The notes: a model not told the origin generated them from the letters alone. A stretch of DNA of 54,949 nucleotides from Marinomonas agarivorans (GCA_002173415.2 NHNK02000020.1:1-54949), one strand, 5' to 3'. Shown: positions 43,921-53,971, numbered from the stretch's first letter. Program-made: numbers and translations.

Positions 43921-45417
43921 TTGAGTATTCAATCGTTCTTCCATCGCTTTTGGCCTGTTAAAAGGCTGCCTCGTACAAGCCCTTGTCAAGATCGAGTCGT
44001 CGTTTCACTGATGCAAAACACACCGGTGGCTTGTGTTGAACCACATTACCTTTCTTTCTCAATTGATATTTCTGTTTTAGTTGGCGGGTATTGGTGGGAG
44101 GGTAGCCAAAAGATACATAAAGGGTTAGGGGCGCTACGTGTTCCGCCTATTAATTTGAATCAAAAAAAACTGGATCAGCTAGTAAAAGCGTTAGGGCCTG
44201 CTTACCTGCGAGTTGGAGGTTCGGAAGCCGATAAAATTCACTATTTTTCTTCTGATGAAGAAGGCAGTTTGTTGCTAACAAAACAAATTTGGGATGACTT
44301 ACATGAGTTTATTCAGCGTAATCATCTCAAGTTTACCTTTACATTCAAATATGGGCTGTTTAAGCGCAAAGAGCATGGCGCTTGGCAAGGGTCTGAAATT
44401 CAAAATTTGCTTGAGTATACCCATAATAAAGGGTACCAAATTGATGTGTGTGAGCTAGGTAATGAACTTAATGCCTACTGGGCTTTTCATGGCTTAACCT
44501 CACAACCGAAAGCACAAAAATTAGCCGCGGACTATGCAAGATTTATTGAACAAATACGTAGCAATTTGCCCAATTGTCGTATTTCTGGTCCAGGGAGTGC
44601 ATTTTGGCCACGTCTCGGTGAAACAATAAAGCCATTTTCAAACATTACGGATAAATTTCTAGCATCGCTTGAACATAAACTGGACATTATTGATTGGCAT
44701 TATTACCCCTTCCAGAGTACTCGCTCGCCTGTTCGAACTCGAACGGCAACCATCCAGTCGGTGTTATCTCCAGACTCTTTAGAGGACTATGTAAAATACG
44801 CTCAGCAGCTACGGACCATGAGAGACAAATACCAACCACAAGCTATGTTATGGACAGGTGAGACTGGATCTGCTCAGTGTGGAGGTCAACAGAAAATCTC
44901 CGACCGCTTTGCTTCCAGTTTCTGGTGGGCAGATCAATTAGGGCAGGGGGCAGTTTGTGGTCAATCGGTGATGATTCGACAAAGTTTAATTGGCGGTGAT
45001 TATGGTTTGATTGATCGCTTAACGTTAAAACCAAAACCTGACTATTGGATGAGTTGGTTGTGGGGGAAGTTGATGGGGCAATTAGTGTTTCCTGTAACAA
45101 GTAGTGATAAATATGTAAGGGTTTATTGCCATCGCTCTCAGGAGAAACAACATACAGATAATAATGGGGCGGGATGCTATACGCTGTTAATTATTAATAT
45201 GTCAGATAAGACTAAATTGATTGATTACAGTGGCTTTGGTGTTCCCCATTGCTGTTATGAGCTAAGAGCAAAAAAACTGACTGCGAAAAAAGTTTTCATA
45301 AACGGAGTGCGACCTAAGTTGAAAAAAGGCAAATTATCTCTTGAGGATTTACCAACTTTACCTATCACTAACGAAGTTGCACCTTACAGTATTAACTTTT
45401 GGTGTTTTGGAGATTAA
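43921..45417 (+). CDS. Glycoside hydrolase family 79 (heparanase/beta-glucuronidase-like)
   Basis: Retaining glycosidase of 498 aa. The acid/base Glu182 lies in CELGNELNAYW and the nucleophile Glu314 in WTGETGSAQCGG; LRVGGSEADKI and the DIIDWHYYPF segment match heparanase-type GH79 enzymes. A C-terminal beta domain follows (about 400-498). TTG start behind AGAGTGAG. I see no signal peptide, unusual for a secreted glycanase, so it may act inside the cell or use a different start. Likely substrates are glucuronide-containing polysaccharides; not provable here. Isolated, with no sugar-transport neighbours. Confidence 0.82.
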   Translation: MSIQSFFHRFWPVKRLPRTSPCQDRVVVSLMQNTPVACVEPHYLSFSIDISVLVGGYWWEGSQKIHKGLGALRVPPINLNQKKLDQLVKALGPAYLRVGGSEADKIHYFSSDEEGSLLLTKQIWDDLHEFIQRNHLKFTFTFKYGLFKRKEHGAWQGSEIQNLLEYTHNKGYQIDVCELGNELNAYWAFHGLTSQPKAQKLAADYARFIEQIRSNLPNCRISGPGSAFWPRLGETIKPFSNITDKFLASLEHKLDIIDWHYYPFQSTRSPVRTRTATIQSVLSPDSLEDYVKYAQQLRTMRDKYQPQAMLWTGETGSAQCGGQQKISDRFASSFWWADQLGQGAVCGQSVMIRQSLIGGDYGLIDRLTLKPKPDYWMSWLWGKLMGQLVFPVTSSDKYVRVYCHRSQEKQHTDNNGAGCYTLLIINMSDKTKLIDYSGFGVPHCCYELRAKKLTAKKVFINGVRPKLKKGKLSLEDLPTLPITNEVAPYSINFWCFGD

Positions 45418-45473
45418 AACTAGATCAGATAATTTCAAGAGTTAAAGAGAAATGAAAGAGAGAAATGAAGGAA

Positions 45474-45506
45474 AGAGTGCAGAATTAATCTGCACTCTCA
45501 TTTTTT
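45474..45506 (+). terminator. Terminator of the GH79 gene, overlapping the yciB stop
   Basis: AGAGTGCAGA pairs perfectly with TCTGCACTCT around a 5-nt loop, followed by a T-run. The convergent yciB gene ends within the loop and stem, so the hairpin is partly coding on the minus strand. Confidence 0.85.
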
Positions 45507-46027
45507 AAGTAACCAGATAAGTAAATGCCTTGTGCAATGATAAAAACAATCGTCATACCCAATAAGCCAAATAGTTTGAAATTAAACCAAGTAGCTTCGC
45601 TAAAGTTATAGTAAACATATAAGTTAGCTATGCCAGACAAAATGAAGAAACCAACCCAAGCCAAGTTAAGTGTGCGCCATACTTTAAAAGGTAATTCAAG
45701 CTGACTGCCCATTAAACGCTGAATAATATTTTTTGAGCCAATGAATTGACTACCAAGGAAAACAGTAGCGAAGAGCCAATTTAAAATGGTGGGTTTCCAT
45801 TTTATAAAGCTACCATCGTTCAACCAGAGAGTTGCACCACCAAAAATAACAACCAGTACAGTAGAAACTAAGTGCATTTTCTCAACTGTTTTATGTCGAA
45901 GCCAACTGTAGACCACTTGTAAAATACTCGCTGGAATGAGTACAGCCGTTGCTATCATTAAGCTATTAGTAAACTTGTAGACTGAGAAAAATAACAAGAT
46001 GGGGAAAAAATCGAATAATATTTTCAT
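45485..46027 (-). CDS. yciB: Inner membrane-spanning protein YciB (septation protein A)
   Basis: Inner membrane protein of 180 aa with five helices, involved in envelope integrity and septation (IspA of Shigella). Family start MKILFDFFPILLFFSVYKF and the later VFLGSQFIGSKNIIQRLMGSQ (given in part: FLGSQFIGSKNIIQRLMG) are typical. It is divergent from rnm, and yciO and rluB follow, matching the enteric yci neighbourhood. Confidence 0.93.
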   Translation of the reverse strand: MKILFDFFPILLFFSVYKFTNSLMIATAVLIPASILQVVYSWLRHKTVEKMHLVSTVLVVIFGGATLWLNDGSFIKWKPTILNWLFATVFLGSQFIGSKNIIQRLMGSQLELPFKVWRTLNLAWVGFFILSGIANLYVYYNFSEATWFNFKLFGLLGMTIVFIIAQGIYLSGYLKNESAD

Positions 46028-46093
46028 ATAAAAACCAAATTATGTATGCTGCGGTAATGATACCCATCAATTACCGAAAAGAACAGGTCATAG

Positions 46094-46963
46094 ATGCAAG
46101 AGTCTTTATTACACCGCCGAGTTGATTTGCACTGCCATTCAACCTTTTCTGATGGGTTTTATACGCCTACGCAAATCGTAAATTATGCTAAGGAGTATGG
46201 CGTTGAGCTATTGGCTTTGACCGACCACGATACTATTGCTGGTCTACCAGAAGCAAAAGTGGCTGCGCAAAAGCAAGGTGTTATTTTTGTTTCTGGGGTA
46301 GAAATTTCAGTGCAGTGGGAAGGTATACCGCTGCATATGGTCGCACTGAATTTTGATGATAATGATGAAAATTTATTAAACCTACTCGAAAAAAATCAAA
46401 CAATAAGGCGAACAAGGGCAAAAAAAATAGCGGAATTGTTGTGTAAAAAAGGTTTACCTAATTTATATGAGAAGGTTGTTACGGAAGCTGGAGTTAGCCA
46501 AATTGGTCGCCCACACTTTGCAAATGTTATGGTAAATCTTGGTTTGGTAACAAAGCACAGTCAAGCATTTGATCGATATCTTAGTAATAAACATCTGGGT
46601 AACTTAAAAAGTATTTGGCCTGAGATAACGAGTGTCATGGATATCCTTAAAGGAAGGTGTGAACTCGTGTTGGCGCATCCTAAACGCTACTCAATGACAT
46701 TAACAAAATTGAAACGTTTGCTTATGGAGTTTTCGGATTTAGGTGGCGTTGGTATAGAAGTGGCTTCAGGTAATGAAAACCCTCAAAGCGTTAGAGTGTT
46801 AGAAGATATTTGCCGCGAATTTGGGTTAAAAGCATCCGTTGGAAGTGATTTTCATGGGCCTGAAAGTTCTTGGAGTCGACTAGGTAAGTATACGGCAGTA
46901 CAAGAAAATAACTTGTCCGTTATATGGCATAAATGGTTAGAAAATGGCAAAAATAAGCGTTAA
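46094..46963 (+). CDS. rnm: RNase AM (PHP-domain 5'-3' exoribonuclease, YciV)
   Basis: PHP-domain metallo-enzyme of 289 aa; E. coli RNase AM trims 5' ends of rRNA and degrades short RNA and pAp-like oligonucleotides. Metal-site motifs: DLHCHSTFSDG (His13, His15, Asp20), LTDHDTIAG, and late SDFHGPESSW. GATGGGT-type spacing is poor; the ATG has weak upstream signals. Head of the rnm-yciO-rluB group. Confidence 0.92.
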   Translation: MQESLLHRRVDLHCHSTFSDGFYTPTQIVNYAKEYGVELLALTDHDTIAGLPEAKVAAQKQGVIFVSGVEISVQWEGIPLHMVALNFDDNDENLLNLLEKNQTIRRTRAKKIAELLCKKGLPNLYEKVVTEAGVSQIGRPHFANVMVNLGLVTKHSQAFDRYLSNKHLGNLKSIWPEITSVMDILKGRCELVLAHPKRYSMTLTKLKRLLMEFSDLGGVGIEVASGNENPQSVRVLEDICREFGLKASVGSDFHGPESSWSRLGKYTAVQENNLSVIWHKWLENGKNKR

Positions 46964-47054
46964 TTCTAACGATTTGATACAAAAATTATATATTTACCCT
47001 TATCTTATTGATGTAAAATCGTTTTTTATACTTTGAATAAGTTTTATTAATTAT

Positions 47055-47675
47055 ATGAGTCAGTTTTTTCAAATTCACCCTGATAATCCTCAAATACGTC
47101 TAATACGTCAAGCAGCAGAAGTGATAAGAAATGGAGGCGTAATTGCTTATCCTACTGACTGTGGCTATTCTCTAGGTTGTCATATCGGCGACAAAGCTGC
47201 GTTAGACCGCATTCGAACCATCCGTCGACTCACAGACAAACATAATTTTACTCTTGTTTGTAAAGATCTTTCTGAAATATCTACTTATGCTCGTTTCGAT
47301 AACAGTATTTACCGCTTATTAAAACATCATACTCCTGGTCCCTATACTTTTATCTTTAATGCAACATCTGAAGTTCCTCGTAGACTGTTACACCCAAAAC
47401 GCAAGACAATTGGTATTAGGGTGCCCGATAATAAAATTGTTACAGCGCTGTTGGAAGAGTTAGGCGAACCCATTATGAGTTCATCGCTGATTTTGCCTAA
47501 CGAAGATATTCCTATGGCTGAGCCCTATGAAATTAGAGATATACTTCAGCATCAACTTGATCTAGTTATTGATGGCGGTTACTGCGGTATTGAGCCGACG
47601 ACGGTCGTGCAAATGGATGGTGAAGAAATTACGGTTTTGCGTGAAGGCGCAGGAGAAACAACCGCTTTTATATAG
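47055..47675 (+). CDS. yciO: YciO/YrdC-Sua5 family protein (L-threonylcarbamoyladenylate synthase-like)
   Basis: Protein of 206 aa with the YrdC/Sua5 fold: GGVIAYPTDCGYSLGC, KHNFTLVCKD and the TPGPYTFIF region. YciO paralogues resemble TsaC, which makes threonylcarbamoyl-AMP for tRNA t6A, but are usually not essential for it. Located between rnm and rluB as in enterics. Confidence 0.92.
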   Translation: MSQFFQIHPDNPQIRLIRQAAEVIRNGGVIAYPTDCGYSLGCHIGDKAALDRIRTIRRLTDKHNFTLVCKDLSEISTYARFDNSIYRLLKHHTPGPYTFIFNATSEVPRRLLHPKRKTIGIRVPDNKIVTALLEELGEPIMSSSLILPNEDIPMAEPYEIRDILQHQLDLVIDGGYCGIEPTTVVQMDGEEITVLREGAGETTAFI

Positions 47676-47774
47676 GACTTATAACTAAGTGTCATAATGT
47701 TATAAACTCGTTATAATTGTTTTTCCATCTATTATTTAACAGGTTGCTGAGAAGCATTCCGCAAAGAGGTCATA

Positions 47775-48665
47775 ATGGACGAAAAGTTACAGAAAGTATT
47801 AGCACGGTCAGGTCAAGGTTCTCGTCGAGAAATGGAACAGAGAATTCGCGAAGGTAGAGTTCTAGTTAATGGTTCAGTCGCAACTCTAGGTGATCGAGTT
47901 AGTATTAATGATGATATTGAGCTTGACGGGTATAAAGTTAAGACATCCGCAGCAGGAAGTAATAGAAGAGTTATCATATACAATAAATTGGAAGGCGAAG
48001 TCTGTACCCGTAAGGACCCTGAAGGGAGACCTACCGTATTTGACAAGCTTCCTCGATTAAAAGGTGAGCGTTGGATAGCTGTTGGTCGCCTTGATATCAA
48101 TACTTCAGGATTATTGTTATTCACTACGGATGGCGAATTAGCTAATCGTCTAATGCATCCCTCGACTCAAATAGACCGTGAATACCTTGTTCGTGTCATG
48201 GGTGATGTAAAGGAGGAACACCTTTCTGAATTAAGAAAAGGGGTTTTGTTAGATGATGGAATGGCAAAATTTACAGACATTGTCGATGGTGGAGGGGAAG
48301 GCATTAACCATTGGTTTTACGTATGTTTGATGGAAGGCCGTAATCGCGAAGTACGTCGATTATGGGAATCTCAAGGCATGAAAGTAAACCGATTGAAGAG
48401 AGTGCGCTTTGGTCCTGTTTTCTTACCATCTAAAGCAAAATCAGGCCGTTTTGTCGATATGGATGATGTTGAAGTAAACGCTTTGTGTGAATTAGTTGGC
48501 CTTGCACCGCTTGATGTAAAAACCAGAACTCAACAACAAAAGTTGGATGTTAAAAGGCAAAGAGGAAAATCAAATTCATCTCGCAGAGCGAAGGGGTTTG
48601 ATTGGCAATCATCGGATAAACCAGAGTTTAATCCAAGAAGACCTGGCAAACGCACTTTTAGATAA
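47775..48665 (+). CDS. rluB: 23S rRNA pseudouridine(2605) synthase RluB
   Basis: Isomerises uridine 2605 of 23S rRNA, 296 aa. S4 RNA-binding domain about 1-60 (EKLQKVLARSGQGSRREME), then the RsuA/RluB catalytic domain with Asp107 in VGRLDINTSGLLL, and EGRNREVRRLWESQG. A basic Arg/Lys/Ser tail of about 40 residues follows. Ribosome binding site AAAGAGG. Confidence 0.95.
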   Translation: MDEKLQKVLARSGQGSRREMEQRIREGRVLVNGSVATLGDRVSINDDIELDGYKVKTSAAGSNRRVIIYNKLEGEVCTRKDPEGRPTVFDKLPRLKGERWIAVGRLDINTSGLLLFTTDGELANRLMHPSTQIDREYLVRVMGDVKEEHLSELRKGVLLDDGMAKFTDIVDGGGEGINHWFYVCLMEGRNREVRRLWESQGMKVNRLKRVRFGPVFLPSKAKSGRFVDMDDVEVNALCELVGLAPLDVKTRTQQQKLDVKRQRGKSNSSRRAKGFDWQSSDKPEFNPRRPGKRTFR

Positions 48666-48679
48666 ATTAGATTAAGGAA

Positions 48680-49144
48680 ATGAAATTAATGTTACGTTGG
48701 ATAGTATGTATTATTGCTTTACTGATTGTTGTGATCTTCATTTATTTTAAGTTTAGTAATGTTAGACCGACAAATCTTGGGTTAACGGATGGCGCGCTCT
48801 TAGCTTGCCCAAAATCGCCGAATTGTGTATCAACTCAGGCAAACAAAAATGATAAAGAGCATTATATTGCTCCTATTTTTTATGAGAAAAGTCGATCAGA
48901 CGTGCAATTAGAATTGGAAAAATACCTTCGGTCGATTGGCATGAACATTGTTACCAACACACTTGGCTATATTCACGCAGAAGAGACGAGCGAAGTTATT
49001 GGCTATATTGATGATATTGAATTCTATCTACCAGAAGCAGAAAACATTATCCATATAAGATCTGCATCTCGCGTTGGTTACTCTGACAAAGGAGTAAATA
49101 GAAAACGGGTCGAGAAAATTCGTGTGAATTTATTAGATATTTAG
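48680..49144 (+). CDS. DUF1499 family membrane-anchored protein
   Basis: Protein of 154 aa with an N-terminal hydrophobic anchor (about 5-24) and a DUF1499 domain outside the membrane. LACPKSPNCVSTQ is the family signature and IRSASRVGYSDKGVNRKRVE ends the domain. It lies 14 bp after rluB behind AAGGAA and is likely co-transcribed. Function unknown. Confidence 0.87.
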   Translation: MKLMLRWIVCIIALLIVVIFIYFKFSNVRPTNLGLTDGALLACPKSPNCVSTQANKNDKEHYIAPIFYEKSRSDVQLELEKYLRSIGMNIVTNTLGYIHAEETSEVIGYIDDIEFYLPEAENIIHIRSASRVGYSDKGVNRKRVEKIRVNLLDI

Positions 49145-49204
49145 TGAGTTAAAGCCTAAATTTTAACTCTAGCAAGTAGGATTTATTAAAAATGAGGTTT
49201 CGGT

Positions 49205-49921
49205 ATGGCTGCTGAAGACAACCAGTCAATTCTTATCGTTGAAGATGACGAAAGGCTTGCGTTATTAACGAAAGATTATTTACAAAAAAATGGCTATAAA
49301 GTCGATATTGAGTCTAATGGAGATCGTGCCATTACAAAAATATTAGATACCAAACCTGCTTTAGTTATTTTGGATCTTATGCTGCCCGGAGCGGATGGCT
49401 TTACTGTATGTCGTACAGTAAAAGAAAAATATAAAGCACCAATACTTATGTTGACGGCTCGTAGTGATGATGTTGATCAAATTTTAGGATTGGAAATTGG
49501 TGCTGATGATTACATTTCAAAACCAGTAAAACCTCGTGTATTACTCGCACGAGTTCAGTCCTTGTTGAGACGAACTCAACAGGATTCAACCGAAAATGCT
49601 GGTTTACAAAATGCGAATAACCTAGTTTTTGGCGCCTTAAGAATTGACAGTGCTCGTCGAGAAGCATGGCTTAATGAAGATGAAATAGAATTAACCAGTG
49701 CTGAGTTTGATCTTTTGTGGCTTTTAGCCAGTAATGCAGGTCGTATTCTTGACCGAGAAGAAATTTTTAGCGAATTAAGAGGAATTGAGTATGATGGTCA
49801 AGATCGTTCTGTTGATGTCCGAATTTCTCGTATTCGCTCTAAAATTGGTGATGATCCGATTCACCCCAGACGCATAAAGACCATACGAAGCAAGGGTTAC
49901 TTGTTTGTTAAGGAAGTATAA
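49205..49921 (+). CDS. OmpR-family response regulator (RstA-like)
   Basis: Protein of 238 aa. Receiver domain (8-122) with phospho-acceptor Asp57 (VILDLMLPG) and Lys in SKPVKP, then an OmpR winged helix (about 140-235: LTSAEFDLLWLLASN, RSVDVRISRIRSKIGDD). Overlaps its kinase gene by 17 bp. Pairing and sequence style resemble RstA/RstB, but the regulon cannot be inferred. Confidence 0.92.
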   Translation: MAAEDNQSILIVEDDERLALLTKDYLQKNGYKVDIESNGDRAITKILDTKPALVILDLMLPGADGFTVCRTVKEKYKAPILMLTARSDDVDQILGLEIGADDYISKPVKPRVLLARVQSLLRRTQQDSTENAGLQNANNLVFGALRIDSARREAWLNEDEIELTSAEFDLLWLLASNAGRILDREEIFSELRGIEYDGQDRSVDVRISRIRSKIGDDPIHPRRIKTIRSKGYLFVKEV

Positions 49922-51404
49922 AAGTTCTCTTAATACAGAGTTTAGGCGCTTATACAGACATCTAATTTTTGGGTGTGTATTAGCGCTATTGGTTAGTGTA
50001 GTTATTGTTCAAACTCTAACATCACAACATGATCTTTCTTATAAAGAAAATCGAATTAATGCTGCCGCGAATTTTAGTGCAGCATTATTTTTGGTTGCGG
50101 ATAATTCGCTCGACAAAGAAGTGAATGCTTTGTTAAAGATGCGTATGCCTAGTTTTACACCAATTGCAGTAGAACAAGTCATTCCAATCTTACAAACTTA
50201 CATTCTGGACTCCGCATCCTCTCTAGGTCAGAGCCGTAATTTCCACCCAATTTACAGAGATTTGTTTGCTTTTTTAGAAACAAGAGAAGATCTACTCGAC
50301 CAAGTGTATATGCAATTTCTGAACAGCGCTTACTTCAATGAAAATTTGAAAAGGCAGGTGTTAGAGCTAAGTTGTTGCTGGGTTATTTCCGAGTATCCAT
50401 ACTTTTATCCTGATCAAGGTGTTTCCTCTGCTTTTCTCGCCGAACGTGGTTATGGCTTTATCTGGCCTGTTAGCCAAGATAGCAATCTATTTGTGCAATT
50501 AGACTATGATTTTGACTATGGCTTGTTTCTCATTGTTAGTGTTTTCTCCGTTGTTATCTTAATTATTTTATTTATTGTTTGGCGTGAGCTCATTAATCTT
50601 GACTATCGATTAACCCTCAGAGGTATTATTCTTTCTAATGGTTCAGGTGTATTAAAAGAGTTAAGTTACACCGTCGATCCGGTCTCTTCTCATGTACAAC
50701 GTCTATTAAAGGTTCAAAGAGAGATGATTAATGCAATCTCTCACGAGTTACGAACTCCAATAGCAAGACTTCGTTTTGGTTTGGAGGTCGTGAAAGATGA
50801 AGTGCTAGATGCGGATTTAATTACTATTTCTGCCTTAGAGGATGATATTGAAGAGTTGAATAGTTTGGTTGATGAGGTGTTGACGTATGGCAAACTCGAA
50901 GAAGGCTCTTTAAATTTAAACTTTGAAAAAGTAAATATGCGCCGACTTATTGATGGTATTTTAAACCATAATTCACTTTTTTTATCTCACTTGTCTATTA
51001 CTGTTGATTGCTTAGAGTGCGAAGATAGCGATTTAGTTGTTATGGCGGATGTGCATCATCTGCATCGTGCACTACAAAATTTAATTTTAAATGCTGGCAA
51101 GTATGCACATTCAAAAGTTCATATTCACTTTAAGCAGCATGATGAAAATTGGCAAATCGATGTTGAAGACGATGGACCAGGCGTAAAAGTAGAAGATAGA
51201 GAAAAAGTATTTGTACCTTTTCAACGTTTAGATGATAGCCGTACAAGAGCATCGGGTGGATATGGATTAGGTTTGGCAATTGTGCAGCGTATTGCTTTTT
51301 GGCATGGAGGTTCTGTATCTGTAGGGGAGTCTAGAGACGGTGGAGCAAAGTTTACATTTTTTTGGTCAAGAAGTTACCATCAAAAATCCAAATACCTTTC
51401 ATAG
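49905..51404 (+). CDS. Sensor histidine kinase (RstB-like)
   Basis: Protein of 499 aa. TM1 about 20-38, periplasmic domain about 40-205, TM2 about 207-227, HisKA with His280 (AISHELRTPIARLRF), HATPase_c with N-box (NLILNAGKYAH), DDGPGV and GYGLGLAIV. The start is a TTG overlapping the regulator gene; CAAGGG lies about 10 bp upstream and no ATG or GTG is available in this frame before TM1. The periplasmic sensor region is of unknown type. Confidence 0.88.
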   Translation: MLRKYKSSLNTEFRRLYRHLIFGCVLALLVSVVIVQTLTSQHDLSYKENRINAAANFSAALFLVADNSLDKEVNALLKMRMPSFTPIAVEQVIPILQTYILDSASSLGQSRNFHPIYRDLFAFLETREDLLDQVYMQFLNSAYFNENLKRQVLELSCCWVISEYPYFYPDQGVSSAFLAERGYGFIWPVSQDSNLFVQLDYDFDYGLFLIVSVFSVVILIILFIVWRELINLDYRLTLRGIILSNGSGVLKELSYTVDPVSSHVQRLLKVQREMINAISHELRTPIARLRFGLEVVKDEVLDADLITISALEDDIEELNSLVDEVLTYGKLEEGSLNLNFEKVNMRRLIDGILNHNSLFLSHLSITVDCLECEDSDLVVMADVHHLHRALQNLILNAGKYAHSKVHIHFKQHDENWQIDVEDDGPGVKVEDREKVFVPFQRLDDSRTRASGGYGLGLAIVQRIAFWHGGSVSVGESRDGGAKFTFFWSRSYHQKSKYLS

Positions 51405-51449
51405 AATAGAATATTCAATTATACGATCTTAATTGTAGGCTTTGATTTT

Positions 51450-52376
51450 TTAAAGCTCAGCAGAAAGAATGCCTTTCAATGTTTTAAAACAAGTTTTGGT
51501 AGCCGTATTAACTAAGTCTTCCATATAGGCATTGTTTTTTTGATCTTTGCGCATAGCTAAATACAGCTTACACCATACACCTTCTTCACCTAAAGATTTG
51601 GTAATCACATACTGTCGATTTGTATATTCAGTTAATGCCCAATTAGGTAAACAACAAATGCCACGACCACTTGCTACTAGTTGCATCATCATCAGGGTTA
51701 ACTCATTATGGCGAATACGTTTAGGTTGAATGCCTGCGGGTTGTAAAAAGTATTTGAATATATCAAGTCGTTCTGGTTCGACGGGATAACTTATTAATGT
51801 TTCGTTGATAAAGTCTTCTGGCTGTAAGAACTCTTTTTGTGCCAGAGTATGATGTCTTGATAGAGCCACTTGCGCCTCATACTGAAACAAAGGAATGTAC
51901 TCTATGTTGGGTAAATCTTGCGGGTTAGAGGTGACAACTAGATCTAAATCGCCTCTGGCGAGTGCTGGTAATGGGGTAAAACTAAAGGCATTCGACAAGT
52001 CGAGCTCAACATCTGGCCAGTGTTCACGAAAATGATCAATAGTTGGCATTAACCATTCGTAGCAGGAGTGGCATTCAATGGCAATGTGCAGTCGCCCAGT
52101 TTCTCCCTCAGCAAAGCGCTGAATATCTCTTTGTGCGGTTCGAAAGGAAAGCAACACATCGTCTGCAAGTTGTAGCAAACGTAAACCAGCGCTTGTAAAT
52201 CTGACAGGTTTTGTTTTTCGAATGAACAAAGGTGAGCCCAGTTTTTCTTCTAAGTCCTTTAACTGGTGTGACAAAGCTGACTGAGTTAAATGTACTCTTT
52301 CTGCTGCTTCAACAAGGCTGCCTGTCTCTCGTAATGCAGTTAATGTCTTTAAATGACGAACTTCAATAATGCTCAT
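51450..52376 (-). CDS. metR: LysR-type regulator MetR
   Basis: Protein of 308 aa. Winged HTH at the N-terminus (EVRHLKTLTALRETGSLVEA, VHLTQSALSHQLKDLE) and a LysR effector domain about 90-300. The pattern (FIRKTKPVRFTSAGLRLLQLAD, CYEWLMPTIDHFREHWPDV) matches MetR, which responds to homocysteine and activates metE/metH-type genes. No met gene is adjacent. It follows argF in the same direction (58 bp). Confidence 0.88.
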   Translation of the reverse strand: MSIIEVRHLKTLTALRETGSLVEAAERVHLTQSALSHQLKDLEEKLGSPLFIRKTKPVRFTSAGLRLLQLADDVLLSFRTAQRDIQRFAEGETGRLHIAIECHSCYEWLMPTIDHFREHWPDVELDLSNAFSFTPLPALARGDLDLVVTSNPQDLPNIEYIPLFQYEAQVALSRHHTLAQKEFLQPEDFINETLISYPVEPERLDIFKYFLQPAGIQPKRIRHNELTLMMMQLVASGRGICCLPNWALTEYTNRQYVITKSLGEEGVWCKLYLAMRKDQKNNAYMEDLVNTATKTCFKTLKGILSAEL

Positions 52377-52433
52377 GATGTTTCTTCTTACAGAAAGACG
52401 AAATCGCTGGAGTAATGCTGATGTAGCATATAT

Positions 52434-53348
52434 TTATTCCTCGCATTCGCACAATAAAAACTCTAATAAAGCCTTTTGTGCATGCAATCTGTTTTCAGCT
52501 TCATCCCACACAACGGAGTCTTTTGCATCAATGACATCGGCCGCAACTTCTTCACCGCGATGGGCTGGCAAGCAATGCATAAATAAAGCATCCGATTTTG
52601 CCAATGACATAATGTGTTGAGTTACTTGATACCCTTGAAAGTCTTGTAGCCGTTTTTCTTGCTCTTCTTCTTGACCCATAGAAGCAAAAACATCTGTCAC
52701 GATAAGGTCGGCATCTGTTGCAGCTTTCTTTATATCTTGTGTAACCGTGACTCTATCCTGATGTTGTTCAAGTATTTTCGAAGCTGGCTCATAACCTTTT
52801 GGACAGGCCACAGTCAGTTCAAAATTTAACAAATGTGCAGCATTAATATAGGAGTTACACATATTATTGCCATCACCAACCCAGACGACTTTTTTACCTT
52901 CGATAGAGCCTCGATGTTCAAGGTAGGTTTGCATATCAGCCAATAATTGACATGGGTGATAATCATCGGTTAGAGCATTGATTACAGGGACCGAGGAATA
53001 TTCTGCAAACTTAGTCACTTTTTCATGTTCGAATGTTCTGATCATCACAACATCAACCATACTTGATATTACTCGAGCGCTATCTTCAATAGGCTCTCCG
53101 CGCCCCAACTGAGTGTCTCTAGGTGAGAGAAAAAGAGCATGTCCGCCAAATTGAGCCATACCAGCTTCAAATGACACCCTAGTTCTGGTGGATGATTTTT
53201 CGAAAATCATTGCCATAACGCGATTTTTTAAAGGTTGATATTGTGTCCTCTCACGATGAATTTTTTTTAATTCAGTCGCCCTTAACAATATCTGTTTAAG
53301 TTCATCCGACGTCAAATCAGTTAGAGTGAGAAAATGTCTTGGCGGCAC
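52434..53348 (-). CDS. argF: Ornithine carbamoyltransferase
   Basis: Arginine biosynthesis: carbamoyl phosphate plus ornithine to citrulline, 304 aa. Carbamoyl-phosphate motif SSTRTR (52-57), [20 protein letters not shown], and the ornithine-side [10 protein letters not shown]. Start is GTG 53348, preceded by AAGGAG at 7 bp; the longer frame to 53408 would add 20 unlikely residues. Its 290-bp upstream region is shared with grxD and shows no gene. No clear ARG box. Confidence 0.94.
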   Translation of the reverse strand: MPPRHFLTLTDLTSDELKQILLRATELKKIHRERTQYQPLKNRVMAMIFEKSSTRTRVSFEAGMAQFGGHALFLSPRDTQLGRGEPIEDSARVISSMVDVVMIRTFEHEKVTKFAEYSSVPVINALTDDYHPCQLLADMQTYLEHRGSIEGKKVVWVGDGNNMCNSYINAAHLLNFELTVACPKGYEPASKILEQHQDRVTVTQDIKKAATDADLIVTDVFASMGQEEEQEKRLQDFQGYQVTQHIMSLAKSDALFMHCLPAHRGEEVAADVIDAKDSVVWDEAENRLHAQKALLEFLLCECEE

Positions 53349-53638
53349 AAGAATCTCCTTGCAGGATCGAGATATAAAAAAGTGAATCGCCGAATGTAAT
53401 ACACTCAAAACTTTGAGTAAAGTAAGAATTATATTTTCGTTGTGATTTTACGCTCAATACATTTCGTTAATCTGATAGCATGTTCATAGATTGCTAATAT
53501 CTGTTGTAGCAGAACTTGTAAATTGCTTTTCTACCCCAATAGAAGAGACAAAGTGAGTAAACTGGGTTTTGGCCTCTATTTGTGTTTTATAAAAACAAAT
53601 AAATAGTAAGCAAAACCATAATTAAGTGGAGTTTTATC

Positions 53639-53971
53639 GTGAGTACCATTGATACTATTAAAGAACAAATTGAAAATAACAGTGTGCTTTTGTATATGAA
53701 AGGTACACCTCGTATGCCACAGTGTGGTTTTTCAGCTCAATCAGTACAAGCCTTAATGGCTTGCGGAGAGAAGTTTGCTTTTGTAAATATACTGGAAAAC
53801 CCAGATATACGTGCTGAACTTCCAAAATTTGCTAATTGGCCAACTTTTCCTCAATTGTGGGTGGAAGGTGAGCTAGTTGGTGGATGCGATATCATTGTAG
53901 AGATGGCGAATAATGGGGAATTAGAGCCTTTAATTAAAAACGCTGCAGGGAATAGTCAAGAGAATGACTAA
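53639..53971 (+). CDS. grxD: Monothiol glutaredoxin Grx4
   Basis: Monothiol glutaredoxin of 110 aa that carries or delivers [2Fe-2S] clusters and reacts with glutathione. Active-site CGFS with Cys29, preceded by MKGTPRMPQ, and the glutathione-binding WPTFPQLWV and GGCDI segments. GTG start behind GTGGAG. Followed at 145 bp by a peroxiredoxin, as if part of an oxidative stress pair. Confidence 0.95.
   Translation: MSTIDTIKEQIENNSVLLYMKGTPRMPQCGFSAQSVQALMACGEKFAFVNILENPDIRAELPKFANWPTFPQLWVEGELVGGCDIIVEMANNGELEPLIKNAAGNSQEND

Noticed and set aside
53380-53420. Possible ARG box upstream of argF
   Set aside because: Only a half-site (TGAAT) with a poor partner is seen; not enough for a call.
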